From Reinekea marinisedimentorum (lineage in GTDB: Bacteria > Pseudomonadota > Gammaproteobacteria > Pseudomonadales > Natronospirillaceae): DNA of 64,000 nucleotides. The translations under genes and the position numbers were made by a program. The DNA lies in assembly GCF_004341165.1 (NCBI RefSeq), contig NZ_SLZR01000009.1:140539-204538 (forward strand). The letters are read 5' to 3'. The notes below the pieces were generated by a model. It was not told the DNA's origin, ran no database searches, and saw only the letters and a program-made list of their open reading frames with translations. Below, in pieces: positions 26,217 to 34,905 of this stretch; position 1 is the first letter of the stretch; the number at the start of each line of letters is the position of its first letter.

Positions 26217-28136
26217 TTACTGACGCCGGTTGTTTGCCTGACCGGGTCGGTGACCACCGGTATAGCGGAATTTTAAAAAGTTCTGGGCATTGCTGAGCAC
26301 CTGAAAGGCTTCTTTCAGGTTGCGCTTTTCGAACGAGGAGAGGCTTTCCGGCTCAATGTTGTTATCCGGCTTGCGGCCCGCTTCTATATCCTCCGCCTGA
26401 TGAATAATGCGCACCATGGCGATGTATTCCAGTGCGTCGCTCAAATCGCGTGCCTTACCGGGCGGCAGAATATCGGCGGCGATGATGTCGTCGATGCGCT
26501 CAAAGGAATTCAGCGAGCGCGAGCCAATGGCCAGTGCATGCACTCGAATCACATCGGTCAGCGGGGCGGTGCCGCGGCGCTTCAGGTTGATCGAATTTTT
26601 ATGCTCACCATCCTTTTCCACCACAAAGCCTTTAAAGAAGGCCAGCGGCGGGGTTCGGTTCAGGGCATTGCGCGCCATGGCCGCGAGAAAGCGCGGGTTA
26701 TCCTTTGCCTTGCGGGCGATGTGGCGCTTCAGCTCATCGGCCCAGCGGGTATGGCCGGCAACACCATCCAGATCAAAAAAGATGGAGCTGTGCAGCAGCG
26801 CCTTCGGTGACGGCTGTTCAAACCAGCTGTCGAACAGGGCCTTCCATTCGCTCAGGGTTTTGCGCCACTGCCCGTTGCTGGCCATGATGTCGCCGCTGCA
26901 GTAGCTGTAGCCGCAGGCGTTGAGGCCATCCGTTAAAAACGTCGCCAGCTTAATAAAGTAGTCTTCGTGCTGCTCCGGGTTGTAGGCCTCATCGAGAATC
27001 AGCGCGTTATCCTGATCGGTAATAATCAGTTGCTCATTGCGCGCCATAGAACCCAGCGCCAGCAGGCAGTATTTGACTGGCGGCGGGCCCAGCTCGTTCT
27101 CGGCCAGCTCCAGCAGGCGCTGTTTAAAGCAGCGGCCAATCACTGACATGGCACTGCCGATCATATGGGAGTTGGCATCCTCTTTTACTTGACGCAAAAA
27201 CACGGCCGGCAGCTGTTCGGCGTAGGTGATCAGTTCATCAACGCTTTGCTGACTGAAGATGCCGCGTACAAACAGAATGCTGCTCTGGGATTCGTGCAGC
27301 AGAATATCGGAAAGCGAAACCACGCCGACCGGTTTACGGCGATGCACAATGGGCAGGTGGTGCACGTTCTGCCGCAGCATCTTGAGCACCACCTCGAAGA
27401 CATAGGTATTTTCATCGATCACGATCAGGTCGGTGGTCATTACGTCTTTTACCGCTGTGGTGGCCGGCAGATCGGCGGCCAGCAGGCGGGTGCGTAAATC
27501 CTGATCGGTGATGATGCCGACCACCTGGCCGTCGTCGTCCTCCGGGTCATCCGGTACGGGCAGATCGGGGTCGGTTACCAGCACTGAGGAGATCATTTCC
27601 TCGGTCATCACCACGGCGGCATCGCGCACGCTGGTGTTTTTGGATACGGTCACCACGTCACGCAGCTGAAGGTTTTTAACCTTGACGGTGGAAAGATCAT
27701 TGCTGTCGGTGTTGGCGGAAATAGCCTGACGCAGTTGTGCACCGCCATCGAGATCGAAAAAATCGGCGAAGTAATCGTTTTCGTCAAACAGCTTGTGGAA
27801 CAGCTGCGCCGGAATGCAGTACAGCAGGGTGTCTTCCAGCGCAACGGCGGGCAGGCGAACGCGCCGGTTCATCAACAGGCCGGAATGACCGAACACTTCG
27901 CCCTGCGTCAGCCGGTTATACAGCTCGCCATCGCGCTTATACATTTCCACGGCGCCGCTGCGGATAACGTATAAATCCTGAATTGGGTCTGAAAGCTTCA
28001 GTATCTCTGCGCCGGCTCGGTAATAGGCGACCTCAACCTGCTGGCTCAGCCCGGCCAATTGTTCAGGTTCCAGTTCGTCAAAGGGTGGGTGTTTAATCAG
28101 AAAGTTGCTGATTTCATTCAGCTCAGAGTTTTCCAT
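26217..28136 (-). CDS. DUF294 signalling protein: cNMP-binding, CBS pair, nucleotidyltransferase
   Basis: A 639-residue protein. Residues 10-130 form a cyclic-nucleotide-binding domain (YYRAGAEILKLSDPIQDLYV, RLTQGEVFGHSGLL). Two CBS domains span about 150-295. A DUF294 nucleotidyltransferase-like domain follows around 340-470, with LALGSMARNEQLIITDQDNALI giving GSx9-11 and the DxD metal ligands. The substrate-binding DUF294_C domain completes the chain. No membrane segment is present. The family is thought to sense nucleotides and modify a partner, comparable to GlnD-like architecture, but targets are unknown. The exonuclease gene follows after three bases. Confidence 0.9.
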   Translation of the reverse strand: MENSELNEISNFLIKHPPFDELEPEQLAGLSQQVEVAYYRAGAEILKLSDPIQDLYVIRSGAVEMYKRDGELYNRLTQGEVFGHSGLLMNRRVRLPAVALEDTLLYCIPAQLFHKLFDENDYFADFFDLDGGAQLRQAISANTDSNDLSTVKVKNLQLRDVVTVSKNTSVRDAAVVMTEEMISSVLVTDPDLPVPDDPEDDDGQVVGIITDQDLRTRLLAADLPATTAVKDVMTTDLIVIDENTYVFEVVLKMLRQNVHHLPIVHRRKPVGVVSLSDILLHESQSSILFVRGIFSQQSVDELITYAEQLPAVFLRQVKEDANSHMIGSAMSVIGRCFKQRLLELAENELGPPPVKYCLLALGSMARNEQLIITDQDNALILDEAYNPEQHEDYFIKLATFLTDGLNACGYSYCSGDIMASNGQWRKTLSEWKALFDSWFEQPSPKALLHSSIFFDLDGVAGHTRWADELKRHIARKAKDNPRFLAAMARNALNRTPPLAFFKGFVVEKDGEHKNSINLKRRGTAPLTDVIRVHALAIGSRSLNSFERIDDIIAADILPPGKARDLSDALEYIAMVRIIHQAEDIEAGRKPDNNIEPESLSSFEKRNLKEAFQVLSNAQNFLKFRYTGGHRPGQANNRRQ

Positions 28137-28235
28137 GTGAATAACCCGCCGTGGTCATGCAATTCATAAGGTAAGCCGGAATCGGTTGTGGACTGGGCGG
28201 TAATTTAACACAGCTGAACAGGCTCAGCGCGGCTT

Positions 28236-28688
28236 TCAGCGGCGGCCGGCAGCGACCGGGCGACCGAACACATAGCGCATCAGGCTGGGAATAATTTCCG
28301 GATAGGTGAGGGCGGGTGGCAGCGCATGGAACAGCTCAACGCGCTCCATTTCAAAATCCGGCAGCTCTGCAAAGGCGGTGATTTCAGCCCGGTACATCAT
28401 GCCGCCGCTGAGCCTGCCATCGTGCAGTCGGATGCTGTAAGCGGCGATGGGCGTAAGTTGATACTCACTTGCACCGGTTTCTTCGTACAGCTCGCGGTGC
28501 GCACATTGATCTATGCTTTCACCCGGTTCACGGGTGCCGCCCGGGCATTCATAGGTGTTGCGTTGTTTGTGTTTCACCAATACCAGCTTACGCTGATGTT
28601 GGGCGATAATGATGGCCCATTCGAGCTGGGCATCTGTCAGGCTGGTATCGGGCAGGGCATGGATTTTGGCCAGAGCAGGTTGTTGCAT
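28236..28688 (-). CDS. Nudix hydrolase
   Basis: A 150-residue pyrophosphohydrolase. The Nudix box Gx5Ex7REUxEExGU is complete: it begins GTREPGES and ends AHRELYEETGA (about residues 49-71), with a YECPGG lead-in. These enzymes hydrolyse nucleoside diphosphates linked to another moiety; the substrate cannot be told from the box. The ATG at 28688 was chosen because it lies ten bases after the serine hydrolase stop; the longer frame would overlap that gene. It is the second gene of a two-gene unit. Confidence 0.85.
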   Translation of the reverse strand: MQQPALAKIHALPDTSLTDAQLEWAIIIAQHQRKLVLVKHKQRNTYECPGGTREPGESIDQCAHRELYEETGASEYQLTPIAAYSIRLHDGRLSGGMMYRAEITAFAELPDFEMERVELFHALPPALTYPEIIPSLMRYVFGRPVAAGRR

Positions 28689-28698
28689 GAGTGACTCG

Positions 28699-29745
28699 TT
28701 AGTTGGATACGGCCTGGCTGCTGAGCCGGGCATTGGCGGTTAGCGGTGCAATAATATCGCGGCTGACCATCTCGAGCAGCAAATCGCGGTAGCCGGTTCG
28801 GCCCGAGGGCAGGGTTTCCTGCGAGGTAATGGCAATGGTGAGTTCCTGGTCGGGGAATACATAGATCATCTGCCCGCCGTAGCCCCAGCCATAGTAGCCT
28901 TGCACCCCGGCAAAGCTTTGAATAAACCAGCCGTAGCCGTACTGGCCACGATGAAAGCGCGATTGAGTGCGTGGTTGCCAGCTTTCGTTGATCCATTGCT
29001 GCGGAATAATACGCTGGCCGTCTGCGCTGACGCCGCCACGCCGGTAAAGCTCACCAAAGGCGAGCAGCGAGGCAGGCTTCATGCCTACCTGATTGCCACC
29101 CATGGGGATGCCTTGTGGGTCGGTCTCCCAACTTTCAATGCGCACGCCGCTGCCGGCGAGCCATTGGTTGGCCAGCCGGTAGGTGTGCTCACCGGTTTCG
29201 CGCATGATTATGGCTGAAAGCAGATGCGTGCTGCCGGTGGAATATTGCATGTTGCCACCCACCTGTTCCACGAAGGGCCAGGAAAGTGCGGTTTTTACCC
29301 AGTTGCTGCTGGTCACCCAGCGGCCGTAGTTGCGGCCGGAGGTGCGCTCTAAGCCGGCCTGCATGGAGAGCAAGTGGCCGATGGTAATCTGGTTCAGTTG
29401 CGGGTCGGGGTTTTCTGGCAGTTGATCCTGCAGCAGTGCGGCAATGGGCTGATCGACGCCGCTAAGAATGCCTTTATCAATGGCGATACCGACCACGGCA
29501 GACATTATGGATTTCGACGCAGATTTAATATTGGCCACGGCATTCAGATCGGCGTTGTTGTAGGCCTTGGCCCACACCTGTTCACCCTTGTAGGCGATGT
29601 GAATGGTTTTGATGTTTTCAAAACTGCGGGCGGTTTTGTCCATGGCCGATAAATCCAACGCGTAGGCTGACAGGCTTAGTAGAAGCGTCAAAAGAGTGAA
29701 GATGCTTTGGGTGATGGGGAGACGTAAGATTGATGTCTGTATCAA
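28699..29745 (-). CDS. Beta-lactamase-family serine hydrolase
   Basis: A 348-residue class C beta-lactamase/DD-peptidase-like hydrolase. It has an N-terminal signal sequence (about residues 1-29, FTLLTLLLSLSAYA), the nucleophile motif SASK (S75, K78), a YSTG motif near residue 171 in place of YxN, and a C-terminal GYGGQMIYVFPDQEL stretch corresponding to the HxG/KTG region. Members include esterases and peptidases acting on D-amino acid or ester bonds in the periplasm. It is transcribed ahead of the Nudix gene. Upstream lies a short cluster of GTCGGGCTTCAGCCCGAC palindromes. Confidence 0.87.
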   Translation of the reverse strand: MIQTSILRLPITQSIFTLLTLLLSLSAYALDLSAMDKTARSFENIKTIHIAYKGEQVWAKAYNNADLNAVANIKSASKSIMSAVVGIAIDKGILSGVDQPIAALLQDQLPENPDPQLNQITIGHLLSMQAGLERTSGRNYGRWVTSSNWVKTALSWPFVEQVGGNMQYSTGSTHLLSAIIMRETGEHTYRLANQWLAGSGVRIESWETDPQGIPMGGNQVGMKPASLLAFGELYRRGGVSADGQRIIPQQWINESWQPRTQSRFHRGQYGYGWFIQSFAGVQGYYGWGYGGQMIYVFPDQELTIAITSQETLPSGRTGYRDLLLEMVSRDIIAPLTANARLSSQAVSN

Positions 29746-29831
29746 AGCGTATGAGCCCTTTTCGTGCAGTGTTCGTTTGTACGTGGGGTTTGACCGGCAA
29801 GATCACAATAAGTGCCGTAGATGCCAGTTTT

Positions 29832-29944
29832 ATCGGGCTTCAGTCCGACAAGCAAACCCCGAATGATGAACGGAGCCACGCTTTGTTGGCCTGAAGACCA
29901 ACCTACAGCAGCGGCTCATCTGTAGGTCGGGCTTCAGCCCGACA
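29832..29944. repeat. Palindromic repeat cluster (three units)
   Basis: Three related palindromes lie upstream of the serine hydrolase gene: ATCGGGCTTCAGTCCGACA (29832-29850), TTGGCCTGAAGACCAACCTA (29885 onward), and TGTAGGTCGGGCTTCAGCCC followed by GACA (29921-29944). The same units make up the 89-bp tandem array at 63601-63908. They resemble the dispersed palindromic repeats of many proteobacterial genomes. Confidence 0.7.
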
Positions 29945-29968
29945 ATTAAACTCGTATCTCTAAGCTGA

Positions 29969-31093
29969 TTACCTGCCAATAACAATTGCCGTGCGCAGCT
30001 TCTCTTTGCCAAAAGCCGTCATTTTGTCGAAATCTTCCAGTGCAATAGGCACATGCTGGGAATCAACCGGAAGTAAGTCATCACTCACATCGGGATCGTG
30101 CACAAAAATACAGCGGTCGTTTACGTGCGTCACCACTACCCAGTGCGGCGTTTTCTTTTTATCCATGCGATAGGTGCTGATCAATACCAGCACGGTTTCA
30201 CCGCGGTTCATGGCTTCGGTAATTCCGGCCAGCGTTGGCGTTTCGTATTGGATGTTTACGCCTTCGGCCTGTGCGGTTTCCAGAAAGCGTTCATGCACCG
30301 ATTGGATAATTTCCTTCTTATGCGCCGAGCGCACGCCATCGACAAACAACGGCTTTTCGGTATTCACCAGCACGTTGACGTTAAAGCCGCGCCGTCGTGC
30401 GGAAATAGCCAGACCAAAGGGGTGGGTGCCGCCGTGACCAGAGGTCATAAAAATGGTGGTGGCCTCGCGCCAGATATCCAGCTCCAGTTCCTGGCTGGCT
30501 TTCGGCGCACCCTCGTAGCCATTCATGGCCATCATCAGTGACGCCGGGCCGCAGGTGAATTCGGTGGTCTGTTGATACCACGGCAGTGCGCGCGCTATTT
30601 CGTTCGCCGGGGCGGTGTAAATAGTCTTCTGCATACGAATGGCGTCTTCGTGGTTTTCGTAGTAGTCGTGGTACTCACCAAAAACCCGGTAACCCATTTT
30701 TAAATACAGCTGGTAGGCGGCGCTGTTGGAGCGCGCCACTTCCAGGCGCATAAACAGCCGCTGCTGGTCCAGTGCCAGCTGTTCCAGATGTTCAATCAGG
30801 CGCGCGCCAATACCTCGGCCCTGCACCTGTGGTGAAACGGCAATGGAATACAGCCGTGCCAGCTTGGTGCCCCGGTTGCACAGCACCAGCCCGTAGCCGA
30901 CCAGTTGTTCATCGGCGAGCACCACCTGAAAGAGGGTGTCGTGCGATTTCAACCAGCGCTTAAAGCTGCGGCGGTGAATGCGGTCGACGGTGAACAGGGC
31001 GTTCTCCAGCTCAACCAGTGCATCCAGGTGGGCTTCGGTTGCTGCGGCGAAGTGGATCTCGGCCTGTTGTGTTTTTACTGCTGTGTTACTCAT
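29969..31093 (-). CDS. GNAT acetyltransferase-C39 peptidase fusion protein
   Basis: A 374-residue fusion. Residues 10-155 are a GNAT acyltransferase with the CoA-binding loop QGRGIGARLIEHL and an NxxAYQLYxKMGY segment like RimI. Residues 170-374 are a papain-like C39-type peptidase: EFTCGPASLMMAMNGY with the catalytic cysteine, THWVVVTH (PHWVVVTHV) with histidine, and FVHDPDVSDD with aspartate. It has no membrane or ABC domains, so it is not a bacteriocin exporter. It follows the RimK-like ATP-grasp gene by 16 bases; this pairing recurs in proteobacteria and has been proposed to make, modify and trim a peptide tag. The substrate is unknown. Confidence 0.88.
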   Translation of the reverse strand: MSNTAVKTQQAEIHFAAATEAHLDALVELENALFTVDRIHRRSFKRWLKSHDTLFQVVLADEQLVGYGLVLCNRGTKLARLYSIAVSPQVQGRGIGARLIEHLEQLALDQQRLFMRLEVARSNSAAYQLYLKMGYRVFGEYHDYYENHEDAIRMQKTIYTAPANEIARALPWYQQTTEFTCGPASLMMAMNGYEGAPKASQELELDIWREATTIFMTSGHGGTHPFGLAISARRRGFNVNVLVNTEKPLFVDGVRSAHKKEIIQSVHERFLETAQAEGVNIQYETPTLAGITEAMNRGETVLVLISTYRMDKKKTPHWVVVTHVNDRCIFVHDPDVSDDLLPVDSQHVPIALEDFDKMTAFGKEKLRTAIVIGR

Positions 31094-31109
31094 AAGCGTT
31101 GTTTGCTCA

Positions 31110-32564
31110 TTAAATACGGCCGCGCGCTTCCAGCCGTTGCTGGAACTCAGCCATGATCTGCATATAAAGTTCTTTGCCTAAATAGGCATCTTCCACGCCG
31201 CTTTCCAGGCTTGGGTTATCGTTCACTTCAATCACGTATGGCTTGCCGTTGACCGATTTAATATCCACACCGTACAGGCCGTCACCAATGATGCGGCAGG
31301 CTTTCAGTGCGGCATCCAGAATGTACTTCGGCACTTCAAAGGTGGGCAGGGTATCCCAGCCGCCGCTGAAGTTACGCTTGCTGGCATCGTGGTTGTATAT
31401 CTGCCAGTGGCCGCGCGCCATCTTGTAACGGCAGGCGTACAGCGGCCGGCCGTTAAGCACACCAATGCGCCAGTCGAACTCGGTGAACATGTACTCCTGC
31501 ACCAGCACCAGGGCGGTAAACTGGAACAGCTCGGTTAAACGGTCGTGCAGCTCATCACGGTTTTTCGCTTTGTACACCCCGCGTGAGAACGAACCTTCCG
31601 GCATCTTCAACACCATCGGGAAACCAAACTCGCGCTCCAGTTCATCGAGCGTGTCTTCGTTGTACTCGTGCAAAATACGCGTGTTCGGCGACGGCACCTT
31701 CTGGTAGCTGAAGGCATCGTGTAAGAACGCCTTGTTGCAGCAGCGCAGAATGGACTGCGGGTCGTCTATGACCACCAGGCCTTCGTTCTCGGCTTTAATC
31801 GCCAGCTCGTAGGTGTGGTGATCAATCGCGGTGGTTTCACGAATGAACAGCGCGTCAAAGTGCGATAAATCGGTCAGCTCGTCTTTGGTGACCAGCGTCG
31901 CGTTTATCGAAAACTTGCGCGCGGCCTTCACAAAGCGGTTCAGCGCAATGCTGTTGCTCGGCGGGCTGGGTTCACTCGGGTTGACCAGAATGGCCAAATC
32001 CCAACGCATCTTGCGGCCCTTGGACGAACGCCAGGTGGATTGCGTAAAGCGCTCAATCGCCACCTTAAAGTGCGCCTTTTCTTCTTCGCTCAGCGAGCTG
32101 ATTGCAACACGCTCTACCAGTGCAAAGGTGCGGCTTGCTTTCACGGAAAAAGAGAGTCGCAGCAGCGGTGCCTGGTATTTGTTAAAGACAAAGCCAGAGA
32201 TCTTCGCCAGTTCCGGCAGTTGGCACATGCCAAACATCACCAGTTGTGGTTCCGCCAATACCGAGGCACCGACCTTGGCACACAGGTGCGAGATATCCAC
32301 GCGTGGCTTGGTGTCGCGATCTTTGGTGCGCAGTGCATTCACAACCTTCAGCGAAGGCATCACCTGATGCTGACGGGCTTCGGCCAGCAGCGAGCAGTAG
32401 TAACCCTGGCTCAAATAGTTGGCGGTGTCGCACAGGTTAATGACGCGCGTTTTCGGTTCGCTTTTTTTCGGGTAATCCGTGAGGTACGACTTAAAGCTAA
32501 TGGCCTGAAAGTCGATAGATTCCAAATCCGAAAGTTCATCGGAAACGATGAGGGTTTTATACAT
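31110..32564 (-). CDS. RimK-like ATP-grasp ligase
   Basis: A 484-residue protein with a RimK-type N-terminal extension (about residues 1-190) and a C-terminal ATP-grasp domain (residues 265-470). Visible parts are RCCNKAFLHDAF, FPMVLKMPEGSFSRGVYKAK (ATP-lid lysine), FDWRIGVLNGRPLYACRYKM, and the metal-binding DIKSVNGKPYVIEVNDNPSLESGVED near the end. ATP-grasp enzymes of this group join amino acids to a carboxylate or peptide. Its partner gene encodes an acetyltransferase-protease fusion 16 bases downstream. It is not the ordinary RimK for ribosomal protein S6, because it is far longer and has the extra N-terminal domain. Confidence 0.9.
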   Translation of the reverse strand: MYKTLIVSDELSDLESIDFQAISFKSYLTDYPKKSEPKTRVINLCDTANYLSQGYYCSLLAEARQHQVMPSLKVVNALRTKDRDTKPRVDISHLCAKVGASVLAEPQLVMFGMCQLPELAKISGFVFNKYQAPLLRLSFSVKASRTFALVERVAISSLSEEEKAHFKVAIERFTQSTWRSSKGRKMRWDLAILVNPSEPSPPSNSIALNRFVKAARKFSINATLVTKDELTDLSHFDALFIRETTAIDHHTYELAIKAENEGLVVIDDPQSILRCCNKAFLHDAFSYQKVPSPNTRILHEYNEDTLDELEREFGFPMVLKMPEGSFSRGVYKAKNRDELHDRLTELFQFTALVLVQEYMFTEFDWRIGVLNGRPLYACRYKMARGHWQIYNHDASKRNFSGGWDTLPTFEVPKYILDAALKACRIIGDGLYGVDIKSVNGKPYVIEVNDNPSLESGVEDAYLGKELYMQIMAEFQQRLEARGRI

Positions 32565-32802
32565 GTTCTGGGGTTCCTGATTAAGCGAAAGAGGCAGCGC
32601 GCCACGTTGAGTTTAAAACGCCTTATACGCTTAAATTTCCGGAACACAATGGGGGCCGGTGGGCGCTTAACCGGCCGGAGCGGGCTGTTGAAAACCTCTG
32701 TCAGAAAAGATGCGGCCTGCAGGGCAGTGGATAAAAAATTTTATGGTGACCAATAAAAAGTTTTGAGCTGTGGCTAAGGCGAGAAGCGGAAATCCTGTTC
32801 GG

Positions 32803-33342
32803 CTATTTACTCAGCCAGCTATCAAACAGCTTGCTCAGGTTGGGCATTATCAGCCAGGTCAGAGCGGCCACCACCGCGAAGGTTTCCATGCCTAAGCCTA
32901 CCCACAAAGGCAGCCCCATACCCTGATGCACCGGGCCGATGATGCGAGCGGCGGCGTAAACGCAGGGCCATACGCCAATCCAGGTAACGGCGGCCATCTT
33001 CCATTGCGGCGGGTTCTTAAATTTTTTCGACGCGAAGAAGGCTTCCATGCCGTGCAGCTTGGTTCGGCTGTAATCGAGCTCAACAAACGGCTGAATGTAT
33101 TCCACCCACTGCCGAAAGGTATCGGAAGCGTAGAAGGCATCGTGATCTTCTTTGGTCTCAAAGGATCGGATGATGCCGTATTCGTTGCTCTTATCACCCG
33201 GCATGGGTTTGATCAGCTGAGCGCCCAACAAGCCGGGAATCTTCGCAGTGGTTGAGAAGAAATCGCGAATGGCCTGCTCAAACGCCTCCTCCTGACCAAG
33301 CTTAATTTTGCGGGTAATCGCAACGTGAACGGGCTGACTCAT
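32803..33342 (-). CDS. Antibiotic-biosynthesis-monooxygenase-like protein with membrane tail
   Basis: A 179-residue protein. Residues 1-105 are an ABM-type dimeric ferredoxin-like domain (VHVAITRKIKLGQEEAFEQAI, then YGIIRSFETKEDHDAFYASD). The C-terminal part has two hydrophobic helices (WKMAAVTWIGVWPCVYAAAR, and LPLWVGLGMETFAVVAALTWLIMP), which tether it to the membrane. Such ABM-membrane proteins are widespread; no enzymatic activity has been assigned. The ATG at 33342 follows GGAAAG; the frame extends upstream but without a ribosome site. It is transcribed alone, divergent from the binding-protein gene at 33801. Confidence 0.8.
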   Translation of the reverse strand: MSQPVHVAITRKIKLGQEEAFEQAIRDFFSTTAKIPGLLGAQLIKPMPGDKSNEYGIIRSFETKEDHDAFYASDTFRQWVEYIQPFVELDYSRTKLHGMEAFFASKKFKNPPQWKMAAVTWIGVWPCVYAAARIIGPVHQGMGLPLWVGLGMETFAVVAALTWLIMPNLSKLFDSWLSK

Positions 33343-33800
33343 GAGCTTTCCTTTGGTGTACATAATTTGAACTGCGGGAGTATAGGTTGCCATTTTCGAA
33401 TAAAAAGTGGCCGCCTGTCGGACTTTTTACCGAGGCAAAGCCCCTGGTAGCTGTTAAAGCCTTTGGCTATGCGGCCTGCCGGTGAGTTTTCGTTTTTGGG
33501 AAAGGCCATCCCATAGATGGAAGGCTGTTGTTCAGAGTGCCGGTCTTTGTCTTATCGCCCCCGCCAGGCTGCGCACAGCCGCTATAGGCCTTTCTCCGGC
33601 AAAATCGTGAAATCGCCGGGAACTGCACTAGTCTCTAGATGAGTACGAAAGGCGTGATTAATCGCAACACAAAACCGGTTGCAGGTTTCTGCCTGCGCAT
33701 CCGTAAACAGATTTATCCGGAGGCTTTTTTATGACCGTCCGCAGTTCCAGAGTTGTCCATTTGCCAGCATTGGTTGATCAAGGTTAAAGGTGATGATGCT
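33343..33800. other. Divergent intergenic region with an inverted repeat
   Basis: About 460 bases without a gene between two divergent units. TAAAAAGT (33401-33408) and ACTTTTTA (33422-33429) form an 8-bp inverted repeat separated by 13 bases, about 60 bases before the ABM gene start, which could be an operator. No other structure is clear. Confidence 0.4.
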
Positions 33801-34904
33801 ATGAGAAAATCAGGGCTGTTCTATTTATGGCTAGTGCTGAGTGTGGGCACCTGGGTCGCGCCGGCTTGGTCCGCCACTGAGCCGCTGGCTGAACCCAGTA
33901 TTGTTTTTCTTAACCCCGGAGAGCCGGTCGATCGCGGTAAGGGTCTGTTCTGGCCGATGACCGGGCGGTTGATGTCTATCGCGGCAGAAGCATTCGGTAT
34001 GCAGCTGGAGGTGCTGTATGCCGAGCGCGATCACCTGCGGATGCTGCGTCAGGCCGAAAGCCTTTTGCAGCGTGAAAGCCTGCCGGATTACCTGGTCATG
34101 GTGAATGAAAAGCGGGCCGCCGAGCAGATGTTGCAGCTGTTTGCAGGCACCGAAACCAAAATTCTGCTGATTCACAACGATTTAACCGAGCTGCAAAGAA
34201 GCCGGATCGGCAACGAACGCGAACAGATTAGCAACTGGATTGGTACAGCCACCACCGATGAAGAAAGCGGCACCTATCGCATGATGGCAGAGCTGTATCG
34301 GCAGCTGGGCAGCACCGAACCGCAGGTAGTGGGCATTACCGGTGACCGCAGTACGCCGGTTTCCATGAAGCGGGCTCAGGGCGTGACCGACTACATGACC
34401 GATGCCGGTCGCGGCCGCTCGCTGCAGCTGGTGTTCAGCAACTGGAGCACCGCAGATGCCTACAGCAAAACAGAGGTGCTGTTGAAGCGTTACCCGCAGG
34501 CTAACGTCATTTGGGCGGCGAACTATTCCATGGCCCTGGGTGCACTGCGCGCGGTGCAGGCCAGCCATGCGGCGGTTGTGGTGGGCAGCAGTGCCGCTGC
34601 GCCGCCAGACGTTAAAGACAGTGGTCAGGGCATGGCGGTAAGCCTGGGCAGCCACTTTTTTATTGGTGCCTGGGCCATGGTTCTGTTGCACGACTATCAC
34701 CATGGCGTTGACTTTGCCGACTATGGCGGGGCAAGACAGGTACTCGATCACCTGTATGTGATCAATGCCGATAATGCCCCGGGCTATTACCAGGCGGTTT
34801 ACGAACAGACCGACGAATTGAATTTCCGGGTCTTCTCCAAATACCTTCATCCTGAAACCGGGGGCTATGCCTTCTCACTGGAGCCATTGTTGCCTGCGAA
34901 GTGA
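33801..34904 (+). CDS. Periplasmic type I substrate-binding protein
   Basis: A 367-residue exported binding protein of the sugar/peripla_BP type. Residues 1-24 are a signal peptide (MRKSGLFYLWLVLSVGTWVAPAWSA). The fold is suggested by an N-terminal SIVFLNPGEPVDRGKG strand-loop, EPQVVGITGDRSTPVSMKRAQGVTDYM in the middle, and VIWAANYSMALGALRAVQAS in the second lobe. There is no ABC transporter next to it. Instead it ends one base before the ATG of a GGDEF-EAL receptor, so it probably delivers its ligand signal to that membrane protein. The ATG at 33801 was chosen because it is followed by the signal peptide and preceded by AAAGG. Confidence 0.85.
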   Translation: MRKSGLFYLWLVLSVGTWVAPAWSATEPLAEPSIVFLNPGEPVDRGKGLFWPMTGRLMSIAAEAFGMQLEVLYAERDHLRMLRQAESLLQRESLPDYLVMVNEKRAAEQMLQLFAGTETKILLIHNDLTELQRSRIGNEREQISNWIGTATTDEESGTYRMMAELYRQLGSTEPQVVGITGDRSTPVSMKRAQGVTDYMTDAGRGRSLQLVFSNWSTADAYSKTEVLLKRYPQANVIWAANYSMALGALRAVQASHAAVVVGSSAAAPPDVKDSGQGMAVSLGSHFFIGAWAMVLLHDYHHGVDFADYGGARQVLDHLYVINADNAPGYYQAVYEQTDELNFRVFSKYLHPETGGYAFSLEPLLPAK

Positions 34905-34905
34905 T

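Noticed and set aside
29969..31093. Bacteriocin-processing C39 exporter
   Set aside because: The C39-like domain is fused to GNAT, and there are no transmembrane or ATP-binding domains.
31110..32564. rimK for ribosomal protein S6 modification
   Set aside because: 484 residues with an additional N-terminal domain is far longer than RimK, and the partner is a GNAT-protease fusion.
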